This document shows, piece by piece, positions 1 to 9,026 of a stretch of DNA of 64,000 nt (position 1 is the stretch's first letter; each line of letters begins with the position of its first letter). The stretch is from the NCBI GenBank assembly GCA_028691845.1, contig JAQUYL010000007.1, positions 82,652 to 146,651 on the forward strand. The letters are read 5' to 3'. The position numbers and the translations under genes were made by a program. This DNA is from Opitutaceae bacterium (GTDB lineage Bacteria; Verrucomicrobiota; Verrucomicrobiia; Opitutales; Opitutaceae). The notes under the pieces were generated by a model that saw only the letters and a program-made list of their open reading frames with translations, made no database searches and was not told the origin of the DNA.

Positions 1-1
1 C

Positions 2-1933
2 CGTTTGACCTTCGTCTTTTCCTCGACGGAATACCCGCGCGCGGAAACACTGCATTTTGAGACCCGCATGCTTGGCCTCGACTGCGGCTGGACCCCGATT
101 TCGCCCTGTGCCACGCCCTGCAACTATCCGCGCCTCAGGGAAGGCGACTACTGCTTCCAGGTTCGCACCGTGTCCCCGGCAGGCCTTTGCAGTGAGCCGG
201 CGGAGTGGCGCTTTACCGTGCTACCACCGTGGCACCGCACGCTGCCAGCCTATGCCGGCTATGCATTCCTGACAGGACTTCTGCTATTTGGAGGCGTACG
301 CTTCCGTCTGCGCTCGATCCAGCACCGCAATCGCGAACTCGAGCAACTCGTCGGGGCGCGCACCGCTGAACTCGTGCAGGCCAACGCCGCCAAGACCCAG
401 TTCGTCGCACGTCTCAACCACGATATCCGCAACCCCATCAATGGCATACTCGGCCTCTCCTTGGCCCTGGCCGACACGCCCCTCACGCTCCGGCAGCGCA
501 AACTCACCGCCTCGCTCCAGCAATGCGCCCGTTATCTCGCCTCACTGGTGGAGGAGGTGCTCGATTTCGCACAGCTCGAATCCTCCACGGGCACCCCGCC
601 CAGGGCCGAGCCGTTCGATTTAATCGGAACGCTCACTGCAGCGCACGCCACCGCGCAGGCCCAAGCTAACGAATTCGGCTGCCGCGTCGCGCTCCGTCTT
701 GATCGCAAACTCCCCGTCCGCGTGGTCGGCGACGCAGTACGGTTGCAGCGTATCGTTGCCAATTTTCTCAGCAATGCCGTGAAGTTCGGTGGGGGACAGA
801 TGATCGAACTCTCGGCCCGTGTTCAATGCCGCGACCACCAGCATGTCATGGTCAGCGTGTCAGTCCGCGATTTTGGACCAGGCATCGGAGACAAGGAGCA
901 GGCGCAGCTGTTCACCCAATTTTTTCGCGGCCGCCATGCCAAGGAACAGAACATCATGGGCTCGGGTCTCGGCCTCGCCGTGTGCCGCCTTCTGGCCGAA
1001 AGCATGAGCGGATCGGTCGGCGTCGAGAGCGCCTTGGGCCGCGGCTCGCTTTTTCAGGTCACCCTGCCTTTGGCGCTCGCTCAGTCTCCTGCCTCCGTGC
1101 CTTCGATGCCTCCGCCGAAGCCAGTTCGCGTCCTTCTCGTCGAGGACGAGGAATACAACGCGGTTGCCACCACGGCCATACTGCGTCGCCTGGGGTATAC
1201 GGTCACCCACGCCCGCGATGGCCACGAAGCGCTCGCCCTTCTGCGAACGCACCGGTTCGACGTCGCGTTCATCGACTGGGATCTGCCCCTCCTCAATGGC
1301 GGCGAGATCGCCCGCCGGTTCCGCCAGCAGGAACCCGCCAGCAGGCATACCCTGCTGATTGCCACCACCGCCTATGCGACCGAGGAGCAACGGCGGGACT
1401 GCTTCATCGCCGGCATGGATGGATTCGTCGCCAAACCGCTGACGCCCGAACGCATTGTCGCGGCCATGCGCGAAGACTATGGCGCGATGCGGTCCGCCCC
1501 CTCCATTCATGTCGTCGCGCCCGTCGCGGCCTCCGCACCCGCATCTGCCGGCGCGCCTGATGAACTTGATTTCACAATGCTGAATCTGGTGACAGGCAGC
1601 AGTCCGGCTGAGCTGGCGCGCCGAGTGCGTGAATTCCTAGGCACCTGCGAATCTGACCTGGGAGATCTGCGGCAGGCCGTCGACACCGATGATTGCTCCG
1701 CCGTCCGCTTGGTGGCTCATCGCCTTTTGAACCAGACCCAGTTCGTCCGCGCGACCCAAGTTTCGGCCAAGCTCATCGCCCTGCAGGAGGCCGCCCGGGC
1801 CGGGGAAACCCACGCACTCAAGAAACTGTTCGTCGCAACCAGCGTGGAGTTCCGCCGTCTCAGCAATAGACTTTCTGCTGCCCCCTTTTTGCCGGAACCT
1901 GAAGCAACCCCGACTCGAGAGCAAAATGGATGA
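2..1933 (+). CDS. hybrid sensor histidine kinase/response regulator, 5' partial
   Basis: The reading frame is open to the left edge, so the N-terminus (probably a periplasmic beta-propeller) is missing. Visible parts, numbered from base 5: a Y_Y_Y-type beta domain (about residues 1-73), one membrane segment (about 80-100), a short coiled coil, a HisKA domain with the phospho-acceptor His139 in ARLNHDIRNP, a HATPase domain (N box FLSNAVKFG, G boxes DFGPGIG and GSGLGLAVC), a receiver domain with Asp424 in FIDWDLP and Lys477, and an Hpt-like domain with His572 in AHRLLNQ. This fits a phosphorelay kinase of the two-component-propeller class. It converges on the NarL-type regulator gene, and the two 3' ends overlap by 74 bp. 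That regulator is a plausible partner, but pairing is inferred from adjacency only. Confidence 0.9.
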   Translation, partial: RLTFVFSSTEYPRAETLHFETRMLGLDCGWTPISPCATPCNYPRLREGDYCFQVRTVSPAGLCSEPAEWRFTVLPPWHRTLPAYAGYAFLTGLLLFGGVRFRLRSIQHRNRELEQLVGARTAELVQANAAKTQFVARLNHDIRNPINGILGLSLALADTPLTLRQRKLTASLQQCARYLASLVEEVLDFAQLESSTGTPPRAEPFDLIGTLTAAHATAQAQANEFGCRVALRLDRKLPVRVVGDAVRLQRIVANFLSNAVKFGGGQMIELSARVQCRDHQHVMVSVSVRDFGPGIGDKEQAQLFTQFFRGRHAKEQNIMGSGLGLAVCRLLAESMSGSVGVESALGRGSLFQVTLPLALAQSPASVPSMPPPKPVRVLLVEDEEYNAVATTAILRRLGYTVTHARDGHEALALLRTHRFDVAFIDWDLPLLNGGEIARRFRQQEPASRHTLLIATTAYATEEQRRDCFIAGMDGFVAKPLTPERIVAAMREDYGAMRSAPSIHVVAPVAASAPASAGAPDELDFTMLNLVTGSSPAELARRVREFLGTCESDLGDLRQAVDTDDCSAVRLVAHRLLNQTQFVRATQVSAKLIALQEAARAGETHALKKLFVATSVEFRRLSNRLSAAPFLPEPEATPTREQNG

Positions 1934-2522
1934 GCTTGGGCGTGCTGTGCAGATCCAGCTTGCGCATGATGTTGGAGCGGTGGGTCTCGATGGTCTTGGG
2001 CGTAAGCTGCATGCGCCTGCCGATCTCGGCATTGGTCAGCCCCTCCCCGATCAAGGCAAGCATCTCGAATTCCCGATCCGTCAGCAGTTTCATAAACGCC
2101 AGCGGATCTGTCCGGCGATTCTCCTTGGCTTCCAGATAGGCGGCTGAAAAATAGGTCTGCCCGCGGCAAAGTGCCGCCAGAGCTTCGCGGAGGGAGGCAG
2201 CCGTTTGGGTGCTTTTGTCTACAAACCCCTGCACCTCCGATCGAGCCACGCGGTACAGGGTATAATCATCGCAATGGGACGAAAGCACCAGAATCTTGGT
2301 TTTCGGAGATGCCCCCTTTATTCGTTCGATCACCCAGAAGCCATCGCCATCGGGGAGGTTGAGGTCGAGCAGCACAACATCCGGGCGGGCATCGCCGATC
2401 AATTTAGCCGCTTCCTGCCCCGTCGTCGCCGATCCCACTACCGTCACGCCGCACTCTTGTTCACAGATTTTATGAATCGCCTCTCTAAACATGATATGAT
2501 CTTCAACGATGACGACTCGCAT
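1860..2522 (-). CDS. NarL/FixJ-family response regulator
   Basis: This 220-residue protein has a receiver domain (about residues 1-120, with acidic pocket VEDH and phospho-acceptor Asp53 in LLDLNLPDGDG) and a LuxR-type helix-turn-helix (about 148-205, LTDREFEMLALIGEGLTNAE onward). It should be a DNA-binding output regulator activated by phosphorylation. Its stop lies inside the last 25 codons of the convergent histidine kinase gene, so the two transcripts are complementary at their 3' ends. The start is the first ATG of a typical receiver opening (MRVVIVEDH). Its target genes are not evident from the window. Confidence 0.92.
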   Translation of the reverse strand: MRVVIVEDHIMFREAIHKICEQECGVTVVGSATTGQEAAKLIGDARPDVVLLDLNLPDGDGFWVIERIKGASPKTKILVLSSHCDDYTLYRVARSEVQGFVDKSTQTAASLREALAALCRGQTYFSAAYLEAKENRRTDPLAFMKLLTDREFEMLALIGEGLTNAEIGRRMQLTPKTIETHRSNIMRKLDLHSTPKLIHFALESGLLQVPAKRGQQKVYC

Positions 2523-2748
2523 GGCAGGGGGGCTATTCTCCCGGATTATTCCCCTACAACAAGGGCAAATTACCCCCAGGCGGATGCCTTGTCTTCTCTT
2601 CCAGTGAATCTGTAGGGGAACCAGCGCTCCCCAAACCTAGAGCCGACTCGCCCCGGAAAGGGCGCCATACTGTGCTGTTCTGATCGCACCATTCCGACCG
2701 TCATCTCGGCATTGACGACCCTTCGGCCCTGCGGTTTTATATCCTTCC

Positions 2749-3489
2749 ATGTCCGACTCACCGGCTGCCCAGCCAAAACTCAAGTACAAACGCATCATCC
2801 TGAAACTCAGCGGAGAGGTGCTCCGCGGCACAAAGGGTTCTGAAGCCATCGATCCCTCCATCCTCGAAAAGGTCTGCGCTCAAGTGAAAGAAATTCATGT
2901 CCTCGGGGTGCAAATCTGCCTGGTCATCGGCGGCGGCAACATTTTCCGCGGACTCGCAGGCTCAAAGCACGGCGTCGATCGCACGACTGGGGATTACATG
3001 GGCATGCTCGCAACTGTCATCAACGGCCTCGCCCTGATGGACTGCCTTGAAAACATGGGCGTCACCACGCGCGTACAAAGCGCAATCCCGATGAACCAGG
3101 TGGCGGAGCCCTTCATCCTCCGCCGCGCCATGCGCCACCTTGAGAAGAGTCGCGTCGTCATCTTTGTGGCCGGCACCGGCAACCCCTATTTCTCGACTGA
3201 CACCACTGCCGCCCTCCGCGCCTCCGAGATGCAAGCCGACGTGATCATGAAGGCCACCAAGGTCGATGGCATTTATGACAAGGATCCCGCCAAGAACCCC
3301 GACGCGGTCAAATACGACGAGATCACCTTCATTGATGCCCTGCGCCAGCGCCTCAAGGTCATGGATTCCACGGCCTTCTCGCTTTGCCTTGATAACAACG
3401 TGCCGATTCTTGTCTTCAACCTGAAGGCGCCCCACGCCATCCGGCGTGCCGTCTTCGGCGAAAAAATTGGCACCCTCGTTCGCAGCTGA
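2749..3489 (+). CDS. pyrH: UMP kinase
   Basis: The 246-residue protein phosphorylates UMP to UDP in pyrimidine nucleotide synthesis. It belongs to the amino acid kinase family, and its length is normal for PyrH. Visible motifs are [10 protein letters not shown] at the N-terminus, the glycine-rich [41 protein letters not shown] and [13 protein letters not shown]. It is followed 59 bp later by frr, the usual pyrH-frr pairing. The 226 bp before it separates it from the divergent response regulator gene and should hold its promoter. Confidence 0.97.
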   Translation: MSDSPAAQPKLKYKRIILKLSGEVLRGTKGSEAIDPSILEKVCAQVKEIHVLGVQICLVIGGGNIFRGLAGSKHGVDRTTGDYMGMLATVINGLALMDCLENMGVTTRVQSAIPMNQVAEPFILRRAMRHLEKSRVVIFVAGTGNPYFSTDTTAALRASEMQADVIMKATKVDGIYDKDPAKNPDAVKYDEITFIDALRQRLKVMDSTAFSLCLDNNVPILVFNLKAPHAIRRAVFGEKIGTLVRS

Positions 3490-3548
3490 AGTCTCCCTCC
3501 ACCCTCCATTTTCAACCCCCGAACCCAACCTCCAACTCCCCCACCCTC

Positions 3549-4109
3549 ATGGCTCATCAACCCATCCTCAATGACATGCAGGCCCGCATGAAAAAGGCGC
3601 TCGACCACACGTTGCACGAATACGGCGCGATTCAAACCGGCAAAGCCTCGCCCACAATGGTCGAGGGGGTCATGGTCGAGGCCTACGGCAGTCATCTGCG
3701 CCTCAAGGAGTGCGCCGCGATCACCACCCCGGACGCCCGCCTCATCCAGATCCAGCCTTGGGACAAATCGATCATTCGAAATGTCGAAAAAGCCCTCCAG
3801 ACGGCCAATCTCGGCATCAACCCCATCGTCGACGGCTCACTCATTCGCATGCCTTTGCCCGAGCTCAGCCGCGAACGCCGCCAGGAATTCGCCAAGGTGG
3901 CCCACAAGCTCGCCGAGGAAGGCCGGGTCACCGTCCGCCGCATCCGTCACGACGCCATTGAAGCGCTCAAGAAACTTCAGAAGGACGGACGAATTTCCGA
4001 GGACGAGCTCAAGCGCTACGAGAAGGAAGTTCAGGCCACCACGGACAAATTCATCAAGGATATCGACACCCATCTCGCCCAGAAGGAACAGGAGCTGCTG
4101 AAGATCTAG
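3549..4109 (+). CDS. frr: ribosome recycling factor
   Basis: The 186-residue RRF acts with EF-G to split post-termination ribosomes. The length is standard. Family features include the C-terminal RRIRHDAIEALKKLQKDG stretch, PLPELSRERRQEFAKVAHKL, and the IQPWDKSIIRNVEKAL segment. It follows pyrH by 59 bp on the same strand and is probably co-transcribed with it. Downstream, a 150 bp GC-rich spacer separates it from proB. Confidence 0.97.
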   Translation: MAHQPILNDMQARMKKALDHTLHEYGAIQTGKASPTMVEGVMVEAYGSHLRLKECAAITTPDARLIQIQPWDKSIIRNVEKALQTANLGINPIVDGSLIRMPLPELSRERRQEFAKVAHKLAEEGRVTVRRIRHDAIEALKKLQKDGRISEDELKRYEKEVQATTDKFIKDIDTHLAQKEQELLKI

Positions 4110-4260
4110 TCCCCGCCCTTCTCCTCGCGGTCCGGCCGGCTGGCTACGCCGATCCCGGCATGGGAGGCGAGCGAGCCGGGGTGAGACTCCCCCGGAGCAG
4201 GCCGGCATTTTTGTCGCCGCCCCGGCCCTGAATCGGGGATTAAATTCATTTCCAATCGTC

Positions 4261-5406
4261 ATGCCCGCCTCCGAAGCCTCCCGCCTCCATTCCCGTGCCT
4301 CCCGGCTCGCGACCACGCGTCCCCGACTCGTCGTGGTCAAACTGGGCACCGGCGTCCTCACTTCCGGCGTCGGCCAGCTCGACAAACCACGCATCACCGC
4401 CATCTGTGGCCAGATCGCCGCCATGCGCGCCCGCGGCACCAATGTCATCGTGGTCAGCTCCGGCGCCGTCGGCCTCGGCATGGGGCGCCTCGGACTGAAA
4501 AAGCGGCCTTCCAATGTAAGCCGGAAACAGGCATGTGCCGCCATCGGCCAGAGCCTGCTCATGCAGACCTGGCAGCGCGGTTTCGACGCCCACCAGATCA
4601 CCGTGGCGCAGGTGCTCCTCACCCATGACGACCTCCGCCTGCGGAACCGCTACCTCGCGGTAAAGGAAACCCTCGCGCAGCTGCTCGACTACGGCACGGT
4701 GCCGATCATCAACGAGAACGACACCGTAAGCGCGGCTGAAATCAAATTCGGCGACAACGACACCCTCTCGGCCATGGTCGCCAGCGCCGTTCAGGCCGAG
4801 CACCTAGTCATCCTCTCGACCGCTCCCGGACTCATTGACATGAAGGGCACGGGCAAGGTCATTCCGGTGATCGAAAAGATCACCCCCGACATTGAGCGCC
4901 TCGCCGGCGGCACCACCAGCGAGACCGCCGTCGGCGGCATGGTCAGCAAAATCTCCGCCGCCCGTCTCGCCACCAAGGCCGGCTGCGGCGTGTTCATTGC
5001 CTCAGGGGCCCTACCCGACGCGCTTCCTCGCCTGCTCGCCGGCGATTCAGTGGGCACCTTTTTCGTGCCAAGCGGCCTGCCGCTCGCCGCCCGCAAGCGC
5101 TGGCTGGCCTATTTCCAGCGGCCCTCCGGCACCATCCACGTCAATGCCTGTGCCGTGCCGGTGCTGCACGGGCAGGGCCGCAGTCTGCTCGCCGTCGGCG
5201 TCACCAGGGCATCCGGGAGCTTTGCGGCAGACGAGGTCGTCAACATTGCCGGGCCGGATGGCGCCGTGTTCGCCCGCGGCCAGACGACGTTCGGATCCGA
5301 CGAGGTTCCTGTCATCGCCGGCAAGACCACCGACGAACTGCGCCGGCTCCACCCCCATCGCAAGCGCCTCGAAGTCGTTCACCGCGACAACCTAGTGCTG
5401 CTGTAG
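4261..5406 (+). CDS. proB: glutamate 5-kinase with PUA domain
   Basis: The 381-residue enzyme makes glutamyl-5-phosphate, the first step of proline synthesis. An amino acid kinase domain covers about residues 20-275 (LVVVKLGTGVLT, VVSSGAVGLGMGRLGL, IINENDTVSAAEIKFGDNDT, and the conserved glycine-rich GGTTSETAVGGMVSKISAA). A C-terminal PUA domain follows from about residue 290, as in full-length ProB. The next proline gene, proA, is not adjacent. An earlier ATG is not available in frame; the leading 20 residues before the kinase fold are a basic, family-variable tail. Confidence 0.96.
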   Translation: MPASEASRLHSRASRLATTRPRLVVVKLGTGVLTSGVGQLDKPRITAICGQIAAMRARGTNVIVVSSGAVGLGMGRLGLKKRPSNVSRKQACAAIGQSLLMQTWQRGFDAHQITVAQVLLTHDDLRLRNRYLAVKETLAQLLDYGTVPIINENDTVSAAEIKFGDNDTLSAMVASAVQAEHLVILSTAPGLIDMKGTGKVIPVIEKITPDIERLAGGTTSETAVGGMVSKISAARLATKAGCGVFIASGALPDALPRLLAGDSVGTFFVPSGLPLAARKRWLAYFQRPSGTIHVNACAVPVLHGQGRSLLAVGVTRASGSFAADEVVNIAGPDGAVFARGQTTFGSDEVPVIAGKTTDELRRLHPHRKRLEVVHRDNLVLL

Positions 5407-5624
5407 ATCCCGGAACACCCCTGGCTTTCGCCTCCTGCCGGCCCGCAGTTTCCTCCGGCCTGGGCGGGCCGTTTTGCCTGACTGTGGGGGCGAGAGGACC
5501 CGCGGCGGATTGCAGAACGGAATCGCCGCTCTCGTCCCCGGCACCCACAGTCTACCGGCCACTCCGTTCGTCTTTTTCCTTCCCTCATCCGGCTCCTCCC
5601 TCCTGACTCCTGCTCTTCCTCTCG

Positions 5625-7634
5625 ATGGACCTCACCCTTCAGCACCACGACTCTGTGCCGCTCGACGTGCCGCCCATCGATTTTCGCTCCGAGCTTAACG
5701 ACGAACAGCACGCCGCCGTCACCGCCGCGCCCGGGCCGCTGCTCGTGCTCGCCGGCGCCGGCTCGGGCAAGACGCGCACCCTGACTTATCGCGTCGCCTG
5801 GCTGCTGTCTCAGGGGGTGCGGCCGCACGAAATCCTGCTGCTCACCTTCACCAACAAGGCAGCGAAGGAGATGCTCCACCGGGTCGAGGATCTCACCGGC
5901 GTCGCCGCGCACCGCTTCTGGGGCGGCACGTTCCATCACATCGGCCACAAGGTGCTGCGCATCTACGGGGAGACCATCGGCCTGCCGCGCAGCTTCACCA
6001 TCCTCGATGCCGACGAAGCCGAGGGTTTTCTCCGCGACACCGTGGAGGTGGCCGACAAGGTTTTCTTCAAGGACAAGACGCACCCGCGGCCCGGGCCGCT
6101 GAGCGAGATCATCAGCTTCTCCCGCAACACCCAGTTCCAGCTCGGCGAGGTTGTCACCCGGTTTTATCCGCAGCACGCCGAGCTCGTGGAGCGCATCGCC
6201 GCCTTCGCAAGGAGCTACCGCGAGCGCAAGCGCAAGCAGAACGTCGTCGATTACGACGACTTGCTCGAATACTGGCTCGAACTCCTCAAGGCCGCGCCCG
6301 ACGTGCTCGCGTACTTGCAGCACCGTTTCCGCCACACGCTCGTCGACGAGTACCAGGACACCAACACATTGCAGGCGCAGATCGTCGATCTCATGGGGGG
6401 CAACCACCACGTCATGGCGGTCGGCGACGACGCGCAGTGCATCTATTCGTGGCGCGGCGCGAATTTCGAAAACATCATCACCTTTCCCGACCGCCATCCC
6501 GGCACGCAAATCCATCGCATCGAGACCAACTACCGCTCCACGCCGCAGATTTTGAATTTCGCCAACGGCGTGCTCGCCGCCCAGCCCAAGGGCCGCCACT
6601 TTGACAAGGAGTTGCGCGCGTCCCGCCCCAATCACGAAAAGCCGTTCGTGGTGCAGACAATGGACGCCCGTGAACAGGCGCTTTTCATCGTCCAGCGCCT
6701 CAAGGGTCTGGCCGACGAGGGCCGACCGCTTTCCGACGTCGCCGTACTCTATCGGGCGCACTACCACGCGCTTGATCTGCAGCTCGAACTCTCGCGGCTC
6801 AGCATTCCCTACGTCATCACCAGCGGCGTCCGGTTCTTCGAGCAGGCGCACATACGGGATCTCGTGGCGCTGCTGCGCTTCGTCTACAATCCGGCGGATA
6901 CCATGGCGTGGCAGCGCATCGCCGTGCTCCTCCCGAAGATCGGCGACAAAGGCGCCCAGAAGCTCCACGCCGCCGCGCTTGCCCTCGCCCGCGAGAAGCA
7001 AAAGGGCCTTCTCGACGCCCTCGCCACGCTCGAAGTCGCGGCCAAGGTGCCCGCTGGCGCCAGGGACGAATGGCCGCGTCTCATCGTCTCTCTCCAGCAG
7101 GTCGCCGAGACGATGCGCACCATGAAGCCCCCGCACGCCGTCGAAACCGCGATCGACGGCTGGTATGGCGACTACCTCAAGGGCGCCTACGCCAACTACA
7201 TCTCGCGACTCGACGATCTTAAATCGCTGGTCGGTTTCGCCGGCCGCTTCGAGGAGATGCAGGATCTGCTCGCGCAGATCGTGCTGCTCAACTCGGAGAC
7301 GAGCGACCGGCAAGTCGATCCTGCCGCCGACGCGCTCAAGCTCACCACAGTACACCAGGCCAAGGGGCTGGAATACGGCGTTGTGTTCGTCATCGGCCTT
7401 GGCGAGGGGATGTTCCCGCTGCGCCGCGCCATCGAGAGCGGCGACATCGAGGAGGAGCGCCGGTTGTTCTACGTCGCCGTCACCCGCGCCAAGGACGAAC
7501 TGTATCTGTGCTACCCGCGCGTCAGCACCAAGGGCGGCGCCGGCGGCATGATGATTTCGCCCAGCCGCTTTCTGCAGGAAGTCCCCGAGAATCTCTATCA
7601 GCCGCTCCGCCTCAAGCGGGCCTGGGATTGGTAA
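5625..7634 (+). CDS. UvrD/Rep-family ATP-dependent DNA helicase
   Basis: This 669-residue superfamily 1A helicase carries all canonical motifs: Q motif LNDEQHAAV, Walker A AGAGSGKTRTL, motif Ia TFTNKAAKEM, DEYQDTN (Walker B), GDDAQCIYSWRGA, NYRSTPQIL, LTTVHQAKGLEY and VAVTRAKDELY near the C-terminus. It is close in size and layout to Rep/PcrA but lacks the long C-terminal tail of UvrD/PcrA. The likely role is in repair or replication fork processing. The 218 bp between proB and this gene ends with pyrimidine-rich text (ctcctgactcctg) similar to the motif in the nuo spacers. Confidence 0.95.
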   Translation: MDLTLQHHDSVPLDVPPIDFRSELNDEQHAAVTAAPGPLLVLAGAGSGKTRTLTYRVAWLLSQGVRPHEILLLTFTNKAAKEMLHRVEDLTGVAAHRFWGGTFHHIGHKVLRIYGETIGLPRSFTILDADEAEGFLRDTVEVADKVFFKDKTHPRPGPLSEIISFSRNTQFQLGEVVTRFYPQHAELVERIAAFARSYRERKRKQNVVDYDDLLEYWLELLKAAPDVLAYLQHRFRHTLVDEYQDTNTLQAQIVDLMGGNHHVMAVGDDAQCIYSWRGANFENIITFPDRHPGTQIHRIETNYRSTPQILNFANGVLAAQPKGRHFDKELRASRPNHEKPFVVQTMDAREQALFIVQRLKGLADEGRPLSDVAVLYRAHYHALDLQLELSRLSIPYVITSGVRFFEQAHIRDLVALLRFVYNPADTMAWQRIAVLLPKIGDKGAQKLHAAALALAREKQKGLLDALATLEVAAKVPAGARDEWPRLIVSLQQVAETMRTMKPPHAVETAIDGWYGDYLKGAYANYISRLDDLKSLVGFAGRFEEMQDLLAQIVLLNSETSDRQVDPAADALKLTTVHQAKGLEYGVVFVIGLGEGMFPLRRAIESGDIEEERRLFYVAVTRAKDELYLCYPRVSTKGGAGGMMISPSRFLQEVPENLYQPLRLKRAWDW

Positions 7635-7643
7635 TTGGGATTT

Positions 7644-7677
7644 GATTCACCGCAAGGATCGCAAGGCGCGCAAAGTG
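7644..7677. repeat. short periodic CGCAAGG-type intergenic repeat
   Basis: The text reads like TTCACCGCAAGGATCGCAAGG with a period of about 9-10 bases. It resembles the CACCGCAGAGGACGCAGAGG class of dispersed intergenic text that I recall from many Verrucomicrobiota and Planctomycetota genomes. A related tract in the opposite sense lies at 9110-9188. Membership in a dispersed family is from memory and not checked. Confidence 0.4.
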
Positions 7678-7783
7678 GAGGCGCCATTTCCAGCAGGTGG
7701 ACGTCAGCATCCCGACCGGCGCCAGTAGCCAATAAGGGGGGCACCGTCGTTCAGACCTTGGTGGGCAGGAATCGGCGACCACC

Positions 7784-7843
7784 CTGTGGGAGCGAGCTTG
7801 CTCGCGACTCGCCAAGCTGTCGTGAGCAATCTCACTCCTACAG
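7784..7843. repeat. REPIN-like pair of inverted REP sequences
   Basis: The left arm begins CTGTGGGAGCGAGCTTGCTC (7784 on). The right arm, read on the minus strand from 7843, begins CTGTAGGAGTGAGATTGCTC. Each arm is itself a small hairpin (GAGCGAGC..GCTCGCGA type). The two arms are inverted with respect to each other, the geometry of a REPIN/BIME built from two REP units. The core is very like the GTGGGAGCGAGCTTGCTCGCGA REPs of pseudomonads. Such units are moved by RAYT transposases; none is in this window. Confidence 0.75.
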
Positions 7844-8041
7844 TCCGGACCAAGGCCAGCCTCGCGGCCTCCGGCCGAATGAAGCCCCAGCTCAGCCGAA
7901 TACTTCCCGGGAAATATCCCGCCCGCTCCTGCCCAGCCTGACCCACCACAACCGAGTCTTGCGCCGAAAAACCATAGGCAGTTTCATGTCGTCCATGCAT
8001 CCCTGGCCAGTCAGGCTTTCGACCAAAGGCGAATAACACTG

Positions 8042-9026
8042 TTGGGCCGTGGCCGAATTTATTCACACCCATAAGGAAATTCCCCACAATGGACATCCCA
8101 CGGATATTCAACATCACTGAGAGTGCTCACCGCATCCACAACCCAATCACACCCGAAAAGCTCGCCACTCTCGGCGCGGCTCTGCGCCTGGAATCGGGGG
8201 CCCGAGTGCTCGACCTCGGCAGCGGTTCGGGAGAGATGCTCTGCACCTGGGCACGCGATCACGGTGTCATCGGCATCGGCATCGACATGAGCCAGTTGTT
8301 CACCGAGCAAGCGAAACTACGTGCTGAGGAACTCGGCGTCGCCCATCAAGTCAAGTTCATCCATGGCGATGCTGCCGGCTATGTCTCTGACGAGAAGGTC
8401 AGTGTGGCAGCCTGTCTCGGTGCCACTTGGATCGGTGGGGGAGCCGCCGGCACCATCAGTCTTCTGGCGCAGAGCCTCCGCACCGGAGGGATCATCCTCA
8501 TCGGCGAGCCCTACTGGCGGCAGTTACCGCCGACGGAGGATGTTGCCAAGGGGTGTCTTGCCAACTCAACCTCCGACTTTCTCATGCTTCCAGAACTTCT
8601 CGCGTCCTTCGGCCGCCTTGGCTACGACGTCGTTGAAATGGTTCTGGCTGACCAAGACGGCTGGGACAGATACGAGGCGGCCAAATGGCTCACCATGCGC
8701 CGATGGCTTGAAGCCAATCCCGACGACGCGTTCGCGAAAGAGGTTCGGGCCCAACTGACCTCGGAACCCGAGCGCTACGCCGCTTACACGCGTGAATATC
8801 TGGGCTGGGGTGTGTTCGCGCTGATGCCGCGGTGATGCGTTGGCGCATCCGGCGGTTCGTCAACAGCTGTGCCGCGCAACAGCTGGTGGCTCGCCGAGGT
8901 GTGATTGCGCCTGAATTCATTTCTTGTGGTCCAGTTATCCGTGCAATCGACGGGAATGTTCAGTCCAAGCAGGCCTGACAATTCATTCAAGCCGGCGCCG
9001 CTTCGCGGCGCGGCCTGGTTCAGGCG
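8042..9026 (+). mobile_element. putative single integron gene cassette (methyltransferase + attC)
   Basis: The proposed cassette runs from the TT of a GTTGGGC core (8041-8047) to the G of the GTTAGGT core (9026-9032) of an attC site. At about 985 bp with one ORF in the attC-proximal orientation, it has ordinary cassette size and layout. No integrase gene or attI is in view, so this would be a lone cassette inserted at a secondary site or a SALIN (single attC lacking integrase). The right boundary is well supported by the attC; the left boundary rests on a 7-base match only. Confidence 0.6.
8089..8835 (+). CDS. class I SAM-dependent methyltransferase, cassette-borne
   Basis: The 248-residue protein has a Rossmann methyltransferase fold. 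Motif I is VLDLGSGSGEMLC (about residues 40-52), the acidic end of strand 2 is IGIDMS, and motif II/III lies around HGDAAGY. A LRTGGIILIGEPYW strand follows, as in UbiE/Erg6-like small-molecule methyltransferases. The substrate cannot be deduced. The gene lies alone between non-coding stretches, and an attC site follows its stop by 138 bp, so it is probably a captured integron cassette gene. The start is the ATG at MDIPRIFNITESAHRIHNP; a GGAAAT stretch lies just upstream but no strong ribosome-binding site. Confidence 0.85.
   Translation: MDIPRIFNITESAHRIHNPITPEKLATLGAALRLESGARVLDLGSGSGEMLCTWARDHGVIGIGIDMSQLFTEQAKLRAEELGVAHQVKFIHGDAAGYVSDEKVSVAACLGATWIGGGAAGTISLLAQSLRTGGIILIGEPYWRQLPPTEDVAKGCLANSTSDFLMLPELLASFGRLGYDVVEMVLADQDGWDRYEAAKWLTMRRWLEANPDDAFAKEVRAQLTSEPERYAAYTREYLGWGVFALMPR

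Larger units (their letters stand above)
7635..8041. other. intergenic region left of the methyltransferase cassette
   Basis: No convincing gene is present between the helicase and position 8041. ORFs here on either strand lack recognisable domains. The stretch starts with periodic CGCAAGG-type text (7644-7677) and holds the REPIN-like inverted repeat at 7784-7843. It ends at a GTTGGGC heptamer (8041-8047), which fits the GTTRRRY recombination core of integron cassettes and may be the left boundary of the inserted cassette. Confidence 0.6.

Noticed and set aside
5379..7355. 658-codon open frame on the minus strand opposite the helicase gene
   Set aside because: It is a by-product of high-GC codon bias; the translation has no domains while the plus strand encodes a complete UvrD-like helicase.
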